Positions 56,255 to 64,000 of a DNA stretch of 64,000 nucleotides are shown here, one piece after another. The notes beneath the pieces were generated by a model, which did no database searches, was not told the DNA's origin, and was given only the letters and a program-made list of their open reading frames with translations. This DNA is from Polycyclovorans algicola TG408 (GTDB taxonomy: Bacteria; Pseudomonadota; Gammaproteobacteria; Nevskiales; Nevskiaceae): NCBI RefSeq assembly GCF_000711245.1, contig NZ_JOMH01000001.1:3342830-3406829 (forward strand). Reading direction: 5' to 3'. Every line of letters begins with the position of its first letter. Positions within the stretch are counted from its first letter, which is position 1. The position numbers and the translations under genes are program-made.

Positions 56255-57535
56255 ATGACACAACCTGACCATCTGTCCGATCTGCGTTTCGACGCACTCC
56301 CGCTGCACCCCACGCTGCTGAGCAGCATCGCCCAACTGGGCTTCACCCATTGCACGCCGATTCAGGCTGAAACCCTGCCGCGTGCATTGCGGGGTGAAGA
56401 CTTGGCGGGGCAGGCGCAGACTGGCACCGGCAAGTCGGCGGCATTTCTGCTGGCAACCCTGAATCACTTGATGAGCAAGCCGCGCAGCGACAGCACTGAC
56501 GGGACTTCGCCGCGCGCCATTGCGCTGGCGCCGACCCGTGAATTGGCCATCCAGATTCAGAAGGATGCCGCCGGACTGAGCGTCAATACCGGCGTGAAAA
56601 TCACCGTCTGCTACGGCGGCGCCGGGTACGACAGCCAGCGGCAGGAACTGACCGAGGGCGTGGACCTGTTGATCGGCACGCCCGGCCGCATCATCGACTT
56701 CTTCAAGCAGGGCGTGTTCACGCTCAAGGAAATCGAAGTGCTGGTGCTCGACGAGGCCGACCGCATGTTCGACCTCGGCTTCATCGACGACATTCGCTAT
56801 CTGCTGCGGCGCATGCCCAAGCCGGAGTTGCGCCGAAATTACCTGTTCTCGGCGACGCTGAGCCAGCGCGTGCTCGAGCTCGCCTACGAGCACATGAACA
56901 ACCCCGAGCGCGTCGAAATTGTCTCTGAGCAAGTCACTGCCGACCGGGTACAGCAAAAGCTGATTCACGTCGCCAACGACGAAAAGTTGCCGCTGCTGGT
57001 CGGCTGGCTGCGCGTCCACGAGCCGAATCGCACAATGGTATTCGTCAACACCAAGCGCGCCGGTGAAGAGATTGAGCGCACGCTGATTGCCAACGGCTTC
57101 AACGCGGCAATCCTGTCAGGTGACGTCGCGCAGACCAAGCGCATCAAACTGCTGGAGGCCTTCAAAGCCGGTGAGCTGCCGATTCTGGTCGCGACCGATG
57201 TCGCCGCGCGTGGCCTGCACATTCCTGACGTGTCGCATGTCATCAACTTCGACCTGCCGCAGGACGCCGCCGACTACGTCCACCGCATTGGCCGCACCGC
57301 GCGCGCCGGGCAAAGCGGGGACGCGTTGTCGTTCTGCTGCGAGAGCTGGGTCTATGGCCTGCCGGCGATCGAGAGCTACATCGAGCAGCGCATTCCCACC
57401 GAATCGCTCAACGAAGTCTGGTTGGCCACTGACCTGATACGCCCGCCGCGCCCGCCACGCCCGCCAAGTCGCGATGGGGGTCGCCGCGGCGGTGGAGGTG
57501 GAGGCGGCGGGCGCCGCCACAGCGGACGCCGCTAG
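56255..57535 (+). CDS. rhlB: DEAD-box RNA helicase RhlB
   Basis: A 426-residue helicase with motifs Q (FTHCTPIQAETLP), I (AQTGTGKS), Ia (PTRELA), II (VLDEADRMFDLG), III (SAT) and VI (HRIGRTARAG), and a Pro/Arg/Gly-rich tail (PPRPPRPP, GGGGGGGGRRHSGRR). The start MTQPDHLSDLRF at 56255 fits the E. coli RhlB N terminus; an ATG at 56177 would add 26 residues. The stop codon TAG is formed by the first bases of the MITE-like element. It diverges from trxA, as in E. coli. Confidence 0.93.
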   Translation: MTQPDHLSDLRFDALPLHPTLLSSIAQLGFTHCTPIQAETLPRALRGEDLAGQAQTGTGKSAAFLLATLNHLMSKPRSDSTDGTSPRAIALAPTRELAIQIQKDAAGLSVNTGVKITVCYGGAGYDSQRQELTEGVDLLIGTPGRIIDFFKQGVFTLKEIEVLVLDEADRMFDLGFIDDIRYLLRRMPKPELRRNYLFSATLSQRVLELAYEHMNNPERVEIVSEQVTADRVQQKLIHVANDEKLPLLVGWLRVHEPNRTMVFVNTKRAGEEIERTLIANGFNAAILSGDVAQTKRIKLLEAFKAGELPILVATDVAARGLHIPDVSHVINFDLPQDAADYVHRIGRTARAGQSGDALSFCCESWVYGLPAIESYIEQRIPTESLNEVWLATDLIRPPRPPRPPSRDGGRRGGGGGGGGRRHSGRR

Positions 57536-57695
57536 TGCAGCGCTTCTGACAAAGCGTTAGGAGCTGGCGAGTGTGATTGAGTGCAGATTGAGGCGCGAGG
57601 AGGAGTGATAGTGGGCACTATCGCGACGATGAGCAACGAAGAGATGTGCTCAAGCGCGCCGCCAGAACGAATGAATTGTTGGAAGCGCTGCACTA
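57533..57695. mobile_element. 163-bp MITE-like element between rhlB and the GNAT gene
   Basis: The ends are perfect 14-bp inverted repeats: TAGTGCAGCGCTTC (57533-57546) and GAAGCGCTGCACTA (57682-57695). The middle (57550-57680) has no coding frame. The left terminal TAG is the rhlB stop codon. The IS630-family element has entered the TA at its right end, so that TA now lies on both sides of the IS. No transposase of its own. Confidence 0.7.
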
Positions 57696-58872
57696 GTGTC
57701 CTTTAACAAAAGTTCATAGAACGATTATGAGTGACCGTTGTCCATCTTCCCTGACTTGAGGGAGGATGCGGAGATGACGGGACGCAAACCCATTGGGCTG
57801 GAGCTGACACCCACCGAGCAATCGGAGTTGGAGCAGTGGGCTCGTCGTCGCAAGACGCCGTCGGCGGACAAGCAGCGTGCGCAGATCATTCTGGGGTGCA
57901 GCCTTGGATTGTCGGGCCGCGAAGTGGGACAGCGCTGCGGGGTGACGACGCAAACCGTGTCGAAGTGGCGGCGGCGTTTTGAGCAGTACCGGATCGCGGG
58001 ATTGAGCGATGCGCCGCGCACGGGTCGACCGCGCACGATTAACGACGACAAAGTGTCGGAAGTCATTGAGAAGACTTTGCATAGCCGTCCAGCCAAGGCG
58101 ACGCACTGGTCGACGACTTTGATGGCCGAAGAGACTGCCCTCAATGCCATGGCAGTCAGCCGCATCTGGCGCGCCTTTGGGCTCAAGCCGCACCGGCTGG
58201 AAACCTTCAAGTTGTCGACCGATCCGCACTTTGTTGACAAAGTGCACGACATCGTCGGTCTGTATCTGAATCCGCCAGATCGTGCCTTGGTGTTGTGCGT
58301 TGATGAAAAAAGCCAGATTCAAGCCCTGAACCGTACCCAACCTGGCTTGCCGTTGCGTTTCGGGTCTGCCGAAACCACGACCCACGACTATGTGCGACAC
58401 GGCACGACGACCTTGTTCGCAGCGCTGGATATCGCCACCGGCGAAGTCATTGGTCGCTTGCACCGGCGGCATCGCAGTGCGGAGTTCCTGGCGTTCCTGC
58501 GCGCACTGGATCGTGAGGTGCCCAAGCACCTCGATATTCATCTCATTCTCGACAATTACGGCACGCACAAAACCGAAGCGGTCCGCGCTTGGTTTGCCGC
58601 CAGACCGCGCTATCACCTGCACTTCACCCCGACCTCAGCTTCCTGGCTCAATCTGGTAGAACGCTTTTTCTCGCTGTTGTCACAGCGGTGGATCAAACGT
58701 AACGCCCACACCAGTACCAACGACCTTGAGCGATCCATCCGCCACTACCTCAAAACCTACAACCAGGACCCCAAACCCTTCGTATGGCGCAAATCCGCCG
58801 ATGAAATCATCTCGGCTATCGCCCGCCTCTCTGATCGAATCAATAATAAAGTGAACTTTTGTTAAAGGACAC
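57696..58872 (+). mobile_element. IS630-family insertion sequence, intact
   Basis: A 1177-bp element with perfect 21-bp terminal inverted repeats (57696-57716 and 58852-58872, starting GTGTCCTTTAAC) and a TA duplication (57694-57695, 58873-58874), as IS630/Tc1-mariner elements make. One intact transposase gene fills it; its stop codon lies in the right terminal repeat. The perfect ends suggest recent insertion. Confidence 0.93.
57774..58865 (+). CDS. IS630-family transposase
   Basis: A 363-residue transposase: N-terminal HTH pair ([25 protein letters not shown] and a second HTH around 100-150), and a DDE catalytic domain with [26 protein letters not shown] and [16 protein letters not shown] carrying the three acids. 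It is uninterrupted. The start ATG 57774 follows GGAGGATGCGGAG. Codon use is like its host, so donor is unclear. Confidence 0.95.
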   Translation: MTGRKPIGLELTPTEQSELEQWARRRKTPSADKQRAQIILGCSLGLSGREVGQRCGVTTQTVSKWRRRFEQYRIAGLSDAPRTGRPRTINDDKVSEVIEKTLHSRPAKATHWSTTLMAEETALNAMAVSRIWRAFGLKPHRLETFKLSTDPHFVDKVHDIVGLYLNPPDRALVLCVDEKSQIQALNRTQPGLPLRFGSAETTTHDYVRHGTTTLFAALDIATGEVIGRLHRRHRSAEFLAFLRALDREVPKHLDIHLILDNYGTHKTEAVRAWFAARPRYHLHFTPTSASWLNLVERFFSLLSQRWIKRNAHTSTNDLERSIRHYLKTYNQDPKPFVWRKSADEIISAIARLSDRINNKVNFC

Positions 58873-59327
58873 TAGACCGCCCGCCACTGCAGCTGCACGG
58901 CGGTCGCGCCGTCGTCGTAGTAGCCCGGTCGCAGACCTCGAAGCTCGAATCCCAATGTCGCGTACAGGGCGCGCGCCGCGACGTTGTCGTCGCGCACTTC
59001 GAGGCGCAGCCCGGCAGCGTCGGCCACCGTTGCGGCGTTCATGACCGCTTGTATGAGACGCCGCGCAAGGCCGCGACCGCGCGCTTCGGGGTGCACCACC
59101 ACCGAATAAACACGCCACCAATGCGTGTCGCAGCGGCTCAGGCACACGAGGTTGGCGCAGACCATGCCGGCATCGTTGTCGATCACCCAGACCCGTGCAC
59201 GCGGGTTGCGCAGCAGCGCACGCCAACTGCGGCGCGTCATGCGGTCACCCGGGAACAACGCCTCCATGTCCAGCAGCGCTGGCAGATCACGGTCGGTCGC
59301 GGGCCGACAGGTCGAAGTCACGCTCAT
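58872..59327 (-). CDS. GNAT-family N-acetyltransferase (RimI-like)
   Basis: A 151-residue acetyltransferase: DRDLPALLDMEALFPGDRMTRRSWRALL, RVYSVVVHPEARGRGLARRLI (acetyl-CoA loop), and RDDNVAARALYATLGFELRGLRPGYYDDG. The stop TAG uses the last IS base and the TA target repeat; before IS insertion the MITE end would have given TAG as well. The start overlaps the RimK-like stop by ATGA, so it is translated with it. Substrate likely a peptide or amino group modified by the neighbour. Confidence 0.85.
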   Translation of the reverse strand: MSVTSTCRPATDRDLPALLDMEALFPGDRMTRRSWRALLRNPRARVWVIDNDAGMVCANLVCLSRCDTHWWRVYSVVVHPEARGRGLARRLIQAVMNAATVADAAGLRLEVRDDNVAARALYATLGFELRGLRPGYYDDGATAVQLQWRAV

Positions 59328-60787
59328 CCGCTGCGCGTGCGCGCTTCAAGCCGCTTGATGAAGTAGCCCATCACCCGCTGGTACAGCGCGTCCTTGAGCA
59401 CCAAATCTTCGATGCCAAAGTCGATGTTGGGGTTGTCGTTGACCTCGATCACCGTCACCGCGTTGCCGAACTGTTTCAGATCGACCCCGTAGAGCCCCTG
59501 CCCGACCGTCTTCGCCGCCTGGATGGCGATGCTCAACACGTTGGCCGGCACATCTTCGACGGCGAGGGTCTCGTGGGCACCTTCATCTTTTTCGCCGGCG
59601 GCGTCGCGGCGAATGATCTGCCAATGGTCCTTGGCCATGAAGTAGCGGCAGGCATAGATGGCCACGCCGTCGAGCACGCCGATGCGCCAGTCGTACTCGG
59701 TCGGTGTGAAACGCTGGGCGATGATCAGGTCCGAGCGTTCGAGCATGGCGCGTGTTTGGCGCTTGAGTTCGGCCTCGCTCTCGACCTTGATCACACCTTT
59801 CGAGAACTGAGAGTCCGGCTGCTTGAGCACGCACGGAAAGCCCAGATCACGGGCAATTTGACTGACGTTGCCGCGATGGACGATCAACGTTTCAGGTTGC
59901 GGAATACGCTGCCGGGTCATCACCTGGGCGAGAAAGACCTTGTTGGCCGCGCGCAAAATCGACAGCGGATCGTCGAGCACCACCAACCCCTCGCGTGCTG
60001 CGCGGCGGGCAAATCGGTAGGTGTGGTGGTTCACCGCCGTGGTTTCGCGGATGAACAGGGCGTCGAACTCCGCCACGTGGCCATAGTCGCCCTTGTCGAG
60101 AAACTCCACGTCAAAGCCCAGATCGACCGCCGCCTTCTCGAAGCGCTTCAGTGCCTGCGCGTTGGAGGGCGGCTCGGCTTCGTTGGGGTTAACCAGAATG
60201 GCGATGTCATAGCGCGCCGACTCGCGCTTGATCCGCGGCGCGCGCTTGCGCAAAAAATAATCCGACGCCGCTTCAAGCAGAAATTCGTGGTGCCCCTCCG
60301 GCACCTCGCCGAGCGCCAACGCGGCCACGCCATCAACGCGCCAACGGTTGTCGCGCCAGAGAAAATCGACCTGCAGCAACGGCGCGGGAAACAGGTTGAA
60401 CAGCGCCCGCGCCAAACGCTCGTGGCGTTTGGCCATGCACCGCGAAAAGTAGATGTTGAGCGAGTAATGCTCCGAACCCAGCCGCGCCAGCGATTGATTG
60501 ATCAGGTCGTCAACTTCGTCATTGATGATGCGCGGGCTGTCGGCCAGCTTCAGGTCTTGGATGGTGGTGACATCCGGCAGCGCTGCGTGGCCACGCGCAC
60601 TGGCCAGCAGTGACACGTAATAGCCAATGCTCTGGTATGAAAACGAGCGACACAGGTTGTAAACCCGCGCACGGCGCGGCTTTACGAACGCCTCGTCATT
60701 GAGGTAGGTCCAGCCGGTCACGACCTCGACGCCCGGCACTTTGATCGGCCAGTCGGTCAGTCGATCGACCACCACCACGCCCATCAT
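59324..60787 (-). CDS. RimK-like ATP-grasp ligase with N-terminal RLAN domain
   Basis: A 487-residue ATP-grasp ligase. The N-terminal half (about 1-190; VTGWTYLNDEAFVKPRRARVYNLCRSFSYQSIGYYVSLLASARGH) is the RLAN (RimK-like ATPgrasp N-terminal) domain; the second half has IAILVNPNEAEPPSN, PCVLKQPDSQFSKGVIKV and VIEVNDNPNIDFGIED, with the metal-binding acids. It should form amide bonds on a peptide or protein; target unknown. ATG 60787 is used over the GTG 4 codons before. Pairs with a GNAT enzyme in one operon. Confidence 0.88.
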   Translation of the reverse strand: MMGVVVVDRLTDWPIKVPGVEVVTGWTYLNDEAFVKPRRARVYNLCRSFSYQSIGYYVSLLASARGHAALPDVTTIQDLKLADSPRIINDEVDDLINQSLARLGSEHYSLNIYFSRCMAKRHERLARALFNLFPAPLLQVDFLWRDNRWRVDGVAALALGEVPEGHHEFLLEAASDYFLRKRAPRIKRESARYDIAILVNPNEAEPPSNAQALKRFEKAAVDLGFDVEFLDKGDYGHVAEFDALFIRETTAVNHHTYRFARRAAREGLVVLDDPLSILRAANKVFLAQVMTRQRIPQPETLIVHRGNVSQIARDLGFPCVLKQPDSQFSKGVIKVESEAELKRQTRAMLERSDLIIAQRFTPTEYDWRIGVLDGVAIYACRYFMAKDHWQIIRRDAAGEKDEGAHETLAVEDVPANVLSIAIQAAKTVGQGLYGVDLKQFGNAVTVIEVNDNPNIDFGIEDLVLKDALYQRVMGYFIKRLEARTRSG

Positions 60788-60924
60788 GACTGGGTGCACT
60801 CCCCATTGGTCACGGGTCCGGACGGGCGGGCAACCAGGGGCGGCATGGGGACGTCAAACCTGCGCGATAAAAAGGGTGAAAATGCTATCACGCAGCGCTT
60901 GGAACGCCGCAGCATTTCGACGCC

Positions 60925-61785
60925 ATGACACCCCTTCTCGCGGTCATCATTCCGACCCTTAATGAAGCGCTGACCCTGCCAGCGCTGCTGGAGGACCTGC
61001 GCAGGCAGACCGGCGTGACCCTGGAGGTCTGGATCAGTGACGGCGGCTCGGACGACGCCACCGTCAGTCTTGCCCGTTCCGCCGGGGCGCAGGTGGTGAG
61101 CGGAGCGCCCGGCCGCGGCGCGCAGATGAACCGCGCCCACGCCCGGGCGCAGCCCTCGATGCGGCTTTTCCTCCATGCAGACTCGCGCCTCAGCCGCCCC
61201 GACCAACTGGCCCGCGCGCTGCAGGCGTGGCAAACGGCCGGGGGGCGCGGCATCGCGGGGCACTTTCCGTTGCGCTTTATCGATGCACCAGCGGCCCACC
61301 GGCGGCTTTTTGCGTTCATGGAAGCCAAGACCCGTAGCGGTCGCCCCGGCACCATTCATGGTGACCAGGGGCTGCTGATTCACCGCGACGATTTTGACGC
61401 ACTGGGTGGTTACCGAGAGGCCCGCCCCTACTTCGAAGACGTGCATCTGTCCGAGGCCGTGTTCGCCCGGGCCCGCTGGCGCCTGCTGCCGGATGCGCTG
61501 CACACCTCGACACGGCGCTTCGTCGCCGAGGGTGCCAGCCAGCGCTACGCGTTGATGGGCCTCATGATGGCCGCCCACGCGATGGGCGACGACGACTTCT
61601 TTGACACCAGTCGGGCGCTCTACCCTCCGCAAAGGAACGCGCAGGCACGGTCGGTGAAACCCTTTGCGTGGCTGCTGGTCAGACGCACATGTCGGGCGCC
61701 GAGGCGTTGGCCAAGGCTGCTCCGCTATGCAATACAGAACGCTTGGCAATTGCCCCTTGTGGTACGGCACTGGCGCAACCGATAG
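60925..61785 (+). CDS. Family 2 glycosyltransferase (TIGR04283-like)
   Basis: A 286-residue GT2: LLAVIIPTLNEALTLPALLEDL, VWISDGGSDDAT, LFLHADSRL (DxD-like), GIAGHFPLRF and HGDQGLLIHRDDFDALGGYREARPYFEDVHLSE. No TM helices except possibly near the end. This group often sits with phosphorylase/nucleotidyl transferase fusions or arsenosugar genes; nothing of that kind is here. Substrate unknown. Confidence 0.82.
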   Translation: MTPLLAVIIPTLNEALTLPALLEDLRRQTGVTLEVWISDGGSDDATVSLARSAGAQVVSGAPGRGAQMNRAHARAQPSMRLFLHADSRLSRPDQLARALQAWQTAGGRGIAGHFPLRFIDAPAAHRRLFAFMEAKTRSGRPGTIHGDQGLLIHRDDFDALGGYREARPYFEDVHLSEAVFARARWRLLPDALHTSTRRFVAEGASQRYALMGLMMAAHAMGDDDFFDTSRALYPPQRNAQARSVKPFAWLLVRRTCRAPRRWPRLLRYAIQNAWQLPLVVRHWRNR

Positions 61786-61878
61786 GTCAGCTTGGCCCTA
61801 CCCGCCCATCGCCTCGTCATGGTGGTGTCTCGGCGAACTGGTATTCTCACGATTCTTTCTTGTTTTCAGCAGGTTCAG

Positions 61879-63036
61879 ATGCCACAGACCCCCTCCACGC
61901 GCAGTTTTGAGCGCGCTGCGCTCAACTGGCCAGCGGTGATCATGTTTGTGCTCACGACCGTCCCGGCCGTGACCCTCTTCCCGTGGTACCTGATCACCGT
62001 GGGCTTCGACACGTTCGAGGTCATCAGCTTCGTGCTGCTGCTTGGCGCCACGGGCTTGTCGATCACCGCCGGCTACCATCGTCTGTGGGCCCATCGCGCC
62101 TACGAAGCACACCCCCTGATGAAGATTCCGCTGATGCTGTTCGGTGCCATGGCACTGCAAAACAGCATCCTCATCTGGGCGTCGATGCACCGTATCCACC
62201 ACAAGCATGTCGACGACGAGGATCACGATCCGTACTCGGCCAAACGCGGTCTATGGTTCTCACACATGGGCTGGATGCTGCGGAATTACCCGTCCAGCGA
62301 ACTCGACTACAAAAACGCGCGCGACCTCAAGGACGACCCTATCGTCATGTTTCAGCATCGCCATTATCTGGCGCTGGCGCTGGGCATGAATTTTGGTCTG
62401 CCGGCCCTGCTCGGCTGGATCAATGGCGACCTGTGGGGCAGCCTGCTGCTTGCGGGTGTGATGCGCTTGGTGATCAGCCAACACGTGACGTTCTTCATCA
62501 ACTCGCTGGCCCACTACTGGGGCCGCCAGCCGTACACCAGCGCCAACACCGCGCGCGACAACGACGTTCTCGCCCTGGTCACCTACGGCGAGGGTTATCA
62601 CAACTATCACCATCTTTTTCAGTGGGACTATCGCAACGGCATCCGCTGGTGGCATTTCGATCCCACAAAATGGCTGATCGCCGCATCAAGCTGGGTCGGG
62701 TTGGCGAGCGACCTCAAGCGTGTGCCGAACTTCGTGATCCAACGCGCGATCCTGCAACGTCAGTTCGAGATCGCCCGCGAGCGCATCAGCCATGCGGGGC
62801 GGGAAACCGATCCACGGCTGGCGCGCCTGCACGGCCTGCTGGAACAGGAATGGCAGCATTTCAGCCATACCCTGGCCGAATGGACGCAGCTACAGTCCGA
62901 GCGTTTTGACGCGGCCAAACAACAACTCGCCGATCAGTGGGAAAACAGCGACATGCGCAAGCGACTGCGCACGCTGGAAACCAATCTGCGGCAACAGAGT
63001 GCCCGCGTTCGGCTACTGCACCTGCAAGCCGCCTGA
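61879..63036 (+). CDS. Membrane fatty acid (acyl-CoA type) delta-9 desaturase
   Basis: A 385-residue desaturase. Histidine boxes are HRLWAH, HRIHHKHVDDEDHD and HNYHHLF, the pattern of acyl-CoA delta-9 desaturases; TM segments lie near 18-50 (VIMFVLTTVPAVTLFPWYLI, FVLLLGATGLSITAG) and 165-205. The C-terminal 90 residues form a long basic/acidic coiled coil (QFEIARERISHAGRET..., LEQEWQHFSHTLAEWTQLQ) not needed for catalysis. The start at 61879 follows GCAGG. Makes unsaturated fatty acids with O2 and electrons. Confidence 0.92.
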   Translation: MPQTPSTRSFERAALNWPAVIMFVLTTVPAVTLFPWYLITVGFDTFEVISFVLLLGATGLSITAGYHRLWAHRAYEAHPLMKIPLMLFGAMALQNSILIWASMHRIHHKHVDDEDHDPYSAKRGLWFSHMGWMLRNYPSSELDYKNARDLKDDPIVMFQHRHYLALALGMNFGLPALLGWINGDLWGSLLLAGVMRLVISQHVTFFINSLAHYWGRQPYTSANTARDNDVLALVTYGEGYHNYHHLFQWDYRNGIRWWHFDPTKWLIAASSWVGLASDLKRVPNFVIQRAILQRQFEIARERISHAGRETDPRLARLHGLLEQEWQHFSHTLAEWTQLQSERFDAAKQQLADQWENSDMRKRLRTLETNLRQQSARVRLLHLQAA

Positions 63037-63058
63037 GCCTCGACAGGCCAGACAACGA

Positions 63059-63083
63059 CCCCGGCCTGGTGCCGGGGTTTTTT
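63059..63083 (+). terminator. Intrinsic terminator of the desaturase gene
   Basis: CCCCGGC-CTGGT-GCCGGGG followed by six T, 22 bp after the stop. Confidence 0.9.
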
Positions 63084-63332
63084 ATGCCGGCTGACAGCCG
63101 GTCTTCGGTTAAGTGGAGGGCATTACTGTTGATGCGAGGCTCACGCCCATTAGCTTGCACCCATCACTTGACGCGCTCGGCGTTGATGACAGGCGCAACG
63201 GGTGCCGCATCAATCGTAAAATTAAGGTTGATCCTGTTCCCGAAACAATTTGCGCCACGCGCCAAACAGACGATCCCGGCCCAGAGACGCTAGGCTGCGC
63301 CGCCCACCATCAAATCTGCACCCACATTGGCC

Positions 63333-63653
63333 ATGCCCAAAATCACCTTCACTGAGCCCGACGGGACAACCCACATCGTCGACGCGGCGCCAGGCCAATC
63401 GGTGATGCAGATTGCGGTCGACAACCTGGTGCCGGGCATCTTTGGCGACTGCGGCGGTTGCTGCAGCTGCGCGACCTGTCACGCCCATATTGATTCGGCG
63501 TGGTTGGATCGACTGCCCGCGCCCAGCGAGGACGAAACGCTGATGTTGGAGGGGTCGGTGGAGGTGAACCCCAACAGCCGACTGTGCTGCCAATTGAACG
63601 TCAGCGACGCAATTGATGGCCTCGTGGTGCACTTGGTGCTTGACGGCGCGTGA
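63333..63653 (+). CDS. [2Fe-2S] ferredoxin, adrenodoxin/P450-partner type
   Basis: A 106-residue ferredoxin: DGTTHIVDAAPGQSVMQIAVDN, the iron ligands in GDCGGCCSCATCHAHI (C-x5-C-x2-C) and a fourth Cys in NSRLCCQL. The fold and cluster pattern are those of putidaredoxin/terpredoxin-like partners of cytochrome P450s. No P450 gene is in the window; one may lie beyond the end. ATG 63333 is preferred to a TTG two codons before. Confidence 0.92.
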   Translation: MPKITFTEPDGTTHIVDAAPGQSVMQIAVDNLVPGIFGDCGGCCSCATCHAHIDSAWLDRLPAPSEDETLMLEGSVEVNPNSRLCCQLNVSDAIDGLVVHLVLDGA

Positions 63654-63737
63654 GCCGCCAACGCCGCATGGTAGAAAAACAGTCCGCAACCCTAAGGGGC
63701 TGGCGGTAGCGAGCCTAACGGAGTTGACGGGCCGACC

Positions 63738-64000
63738 CTAGCGCGGCACGAGCATCTCGCCAACACTGTCGTTGAATCGCGACGAGCCCGTCAGGTTCTG
63801 GCCGCCATCGACGGTCAGCAGCGCACCATTGACATAGCTGCCCAACGGCGAGGCCAGTACCACGGCCATCTGCGCGATTTCGTCGGGCTGGCCCATGCGC
63901 CCCATCGGCACCATGTCGGTCCAGAAGTCGGGCTTGTCCTTGGGCGTCAGCCGTGCCATGCCTTCGGTGCCGGCAATCGGGCCGGGCACCAGACCGTTCA
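63738..64000 (-). CDS. Short-chain dehydrogenase/reductase, C-terminal part (runs off the window)
   Basis: The visible 87 residues contain the SDR end pattern: NGLVPGPIAGTEGM, MGRMGQPDEIAQMAVVLASPLGSYVNGALLTVDGGQNLTG. The catalytic YxxxK and cofactor loop lie beyond the window. NAD(P)-dependent oxidoreductase; substrate unknown. Confidence 0.85.
   Translation of the reverse strand, partial: NGLVPGPIAGTEGMARLTPKDKPDFWTDMVPMGRMGQPDEIAQMAVVLASPLGSYVNGALLTVDGGQNLTGSSRFNDSVGEMLVPR

Noticed and set aside
56177-57535. Longer rhlB starting at ATG 56177
   Set aside because: The extra 26 residues do not resemble RhlB N termini and the internal ATG 56255 fits the family start.

Overview
The window is a GC-rich chromosomal segment of a free-living gammaproteobacterium. 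RNase T, RppH, the rpsP-rimM-trmD-rplS operon, RhlB, a CrbS/CrbR-acs acetate module and DcaP-type and TonB-dependent outer-membrane proteins point to that class. A Nevskiales/Xanthomonadales-like lineage is a guess from the mix of porins, desaturase, P450-type ferredoxin and palindromic repeats; no marker here proves it. No rRNA, tRNA or CRISPR array was seen.

Region 1 (1-2313): the end of a TonB-dependent receptor, then an exported truncated haemoglobin, an exported FMN-binding protein and a PepSY-type membrane protein. This looks like an extracytoplasmic flavin/haem redox unit.

Region 2 (2314-20695) is a complete nitrate assimilation locus: an outer-membrane porin, a TonB receptor on the other strand, an NrtABC-type nitrate importer, NirBD nitrite reductase, a FAD electron-transfer subunit, NasA nitrate reductase, and the NasT (ANTAR antiterminator) and NasS (nitrate sensor) pair. 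The control DNA is unusually readable. Both the porin and nrtA have a sigma-54 promoter, upstream NtrC-like dyads, and a leader with two hexaloop hairpins (loops A at 1, G at 4) whose second hairpin excludes an intrinsic terminator. This is the expected NasT target. The porin therefore appears to be a nitrate-regulon member. The locus is also invaded by palindromic repeats, one of which sits in frame inside nirB.

Region 3 (20782-33814): a membrane protein, a ferritin-like hydrolase, then an acetate/short-chain-acid module: CrbS-like symporter-kinase, CrbR-like regulator, acs, a DcaP porin, a Fur-box small-gene operon, an unknown outer-membrane protein, and a VC_2705-type symporter with its DUF4212 subunit.

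Region 4 (34082-45058): ribosomal/tRNA-modification operon, CitE-like lyase, RppH, a HAD phosphatase, a lipoprotein, a three-gene phosphorelay ending in a diguanylate cyclase, and Uup.

Region 5 (45253-56000): SCP2-like protein, iron alcohol dehydrogenase, a large palindromic spacer, argG, rnt, a beta-propeller protein, the ornithine-lipid genes olsB-olsA behind a probable Pho box, lipA, rho and trxA.

Region 6 (56255-64000): rhlB, a MITE-like element into whose end an intact IS630-family element has inserted, a GNAT/RimK-like pair, a glycosyltransferase, a fatty acid desaturase, a ferredoxin and the end of a short-chain dehydrogenase.
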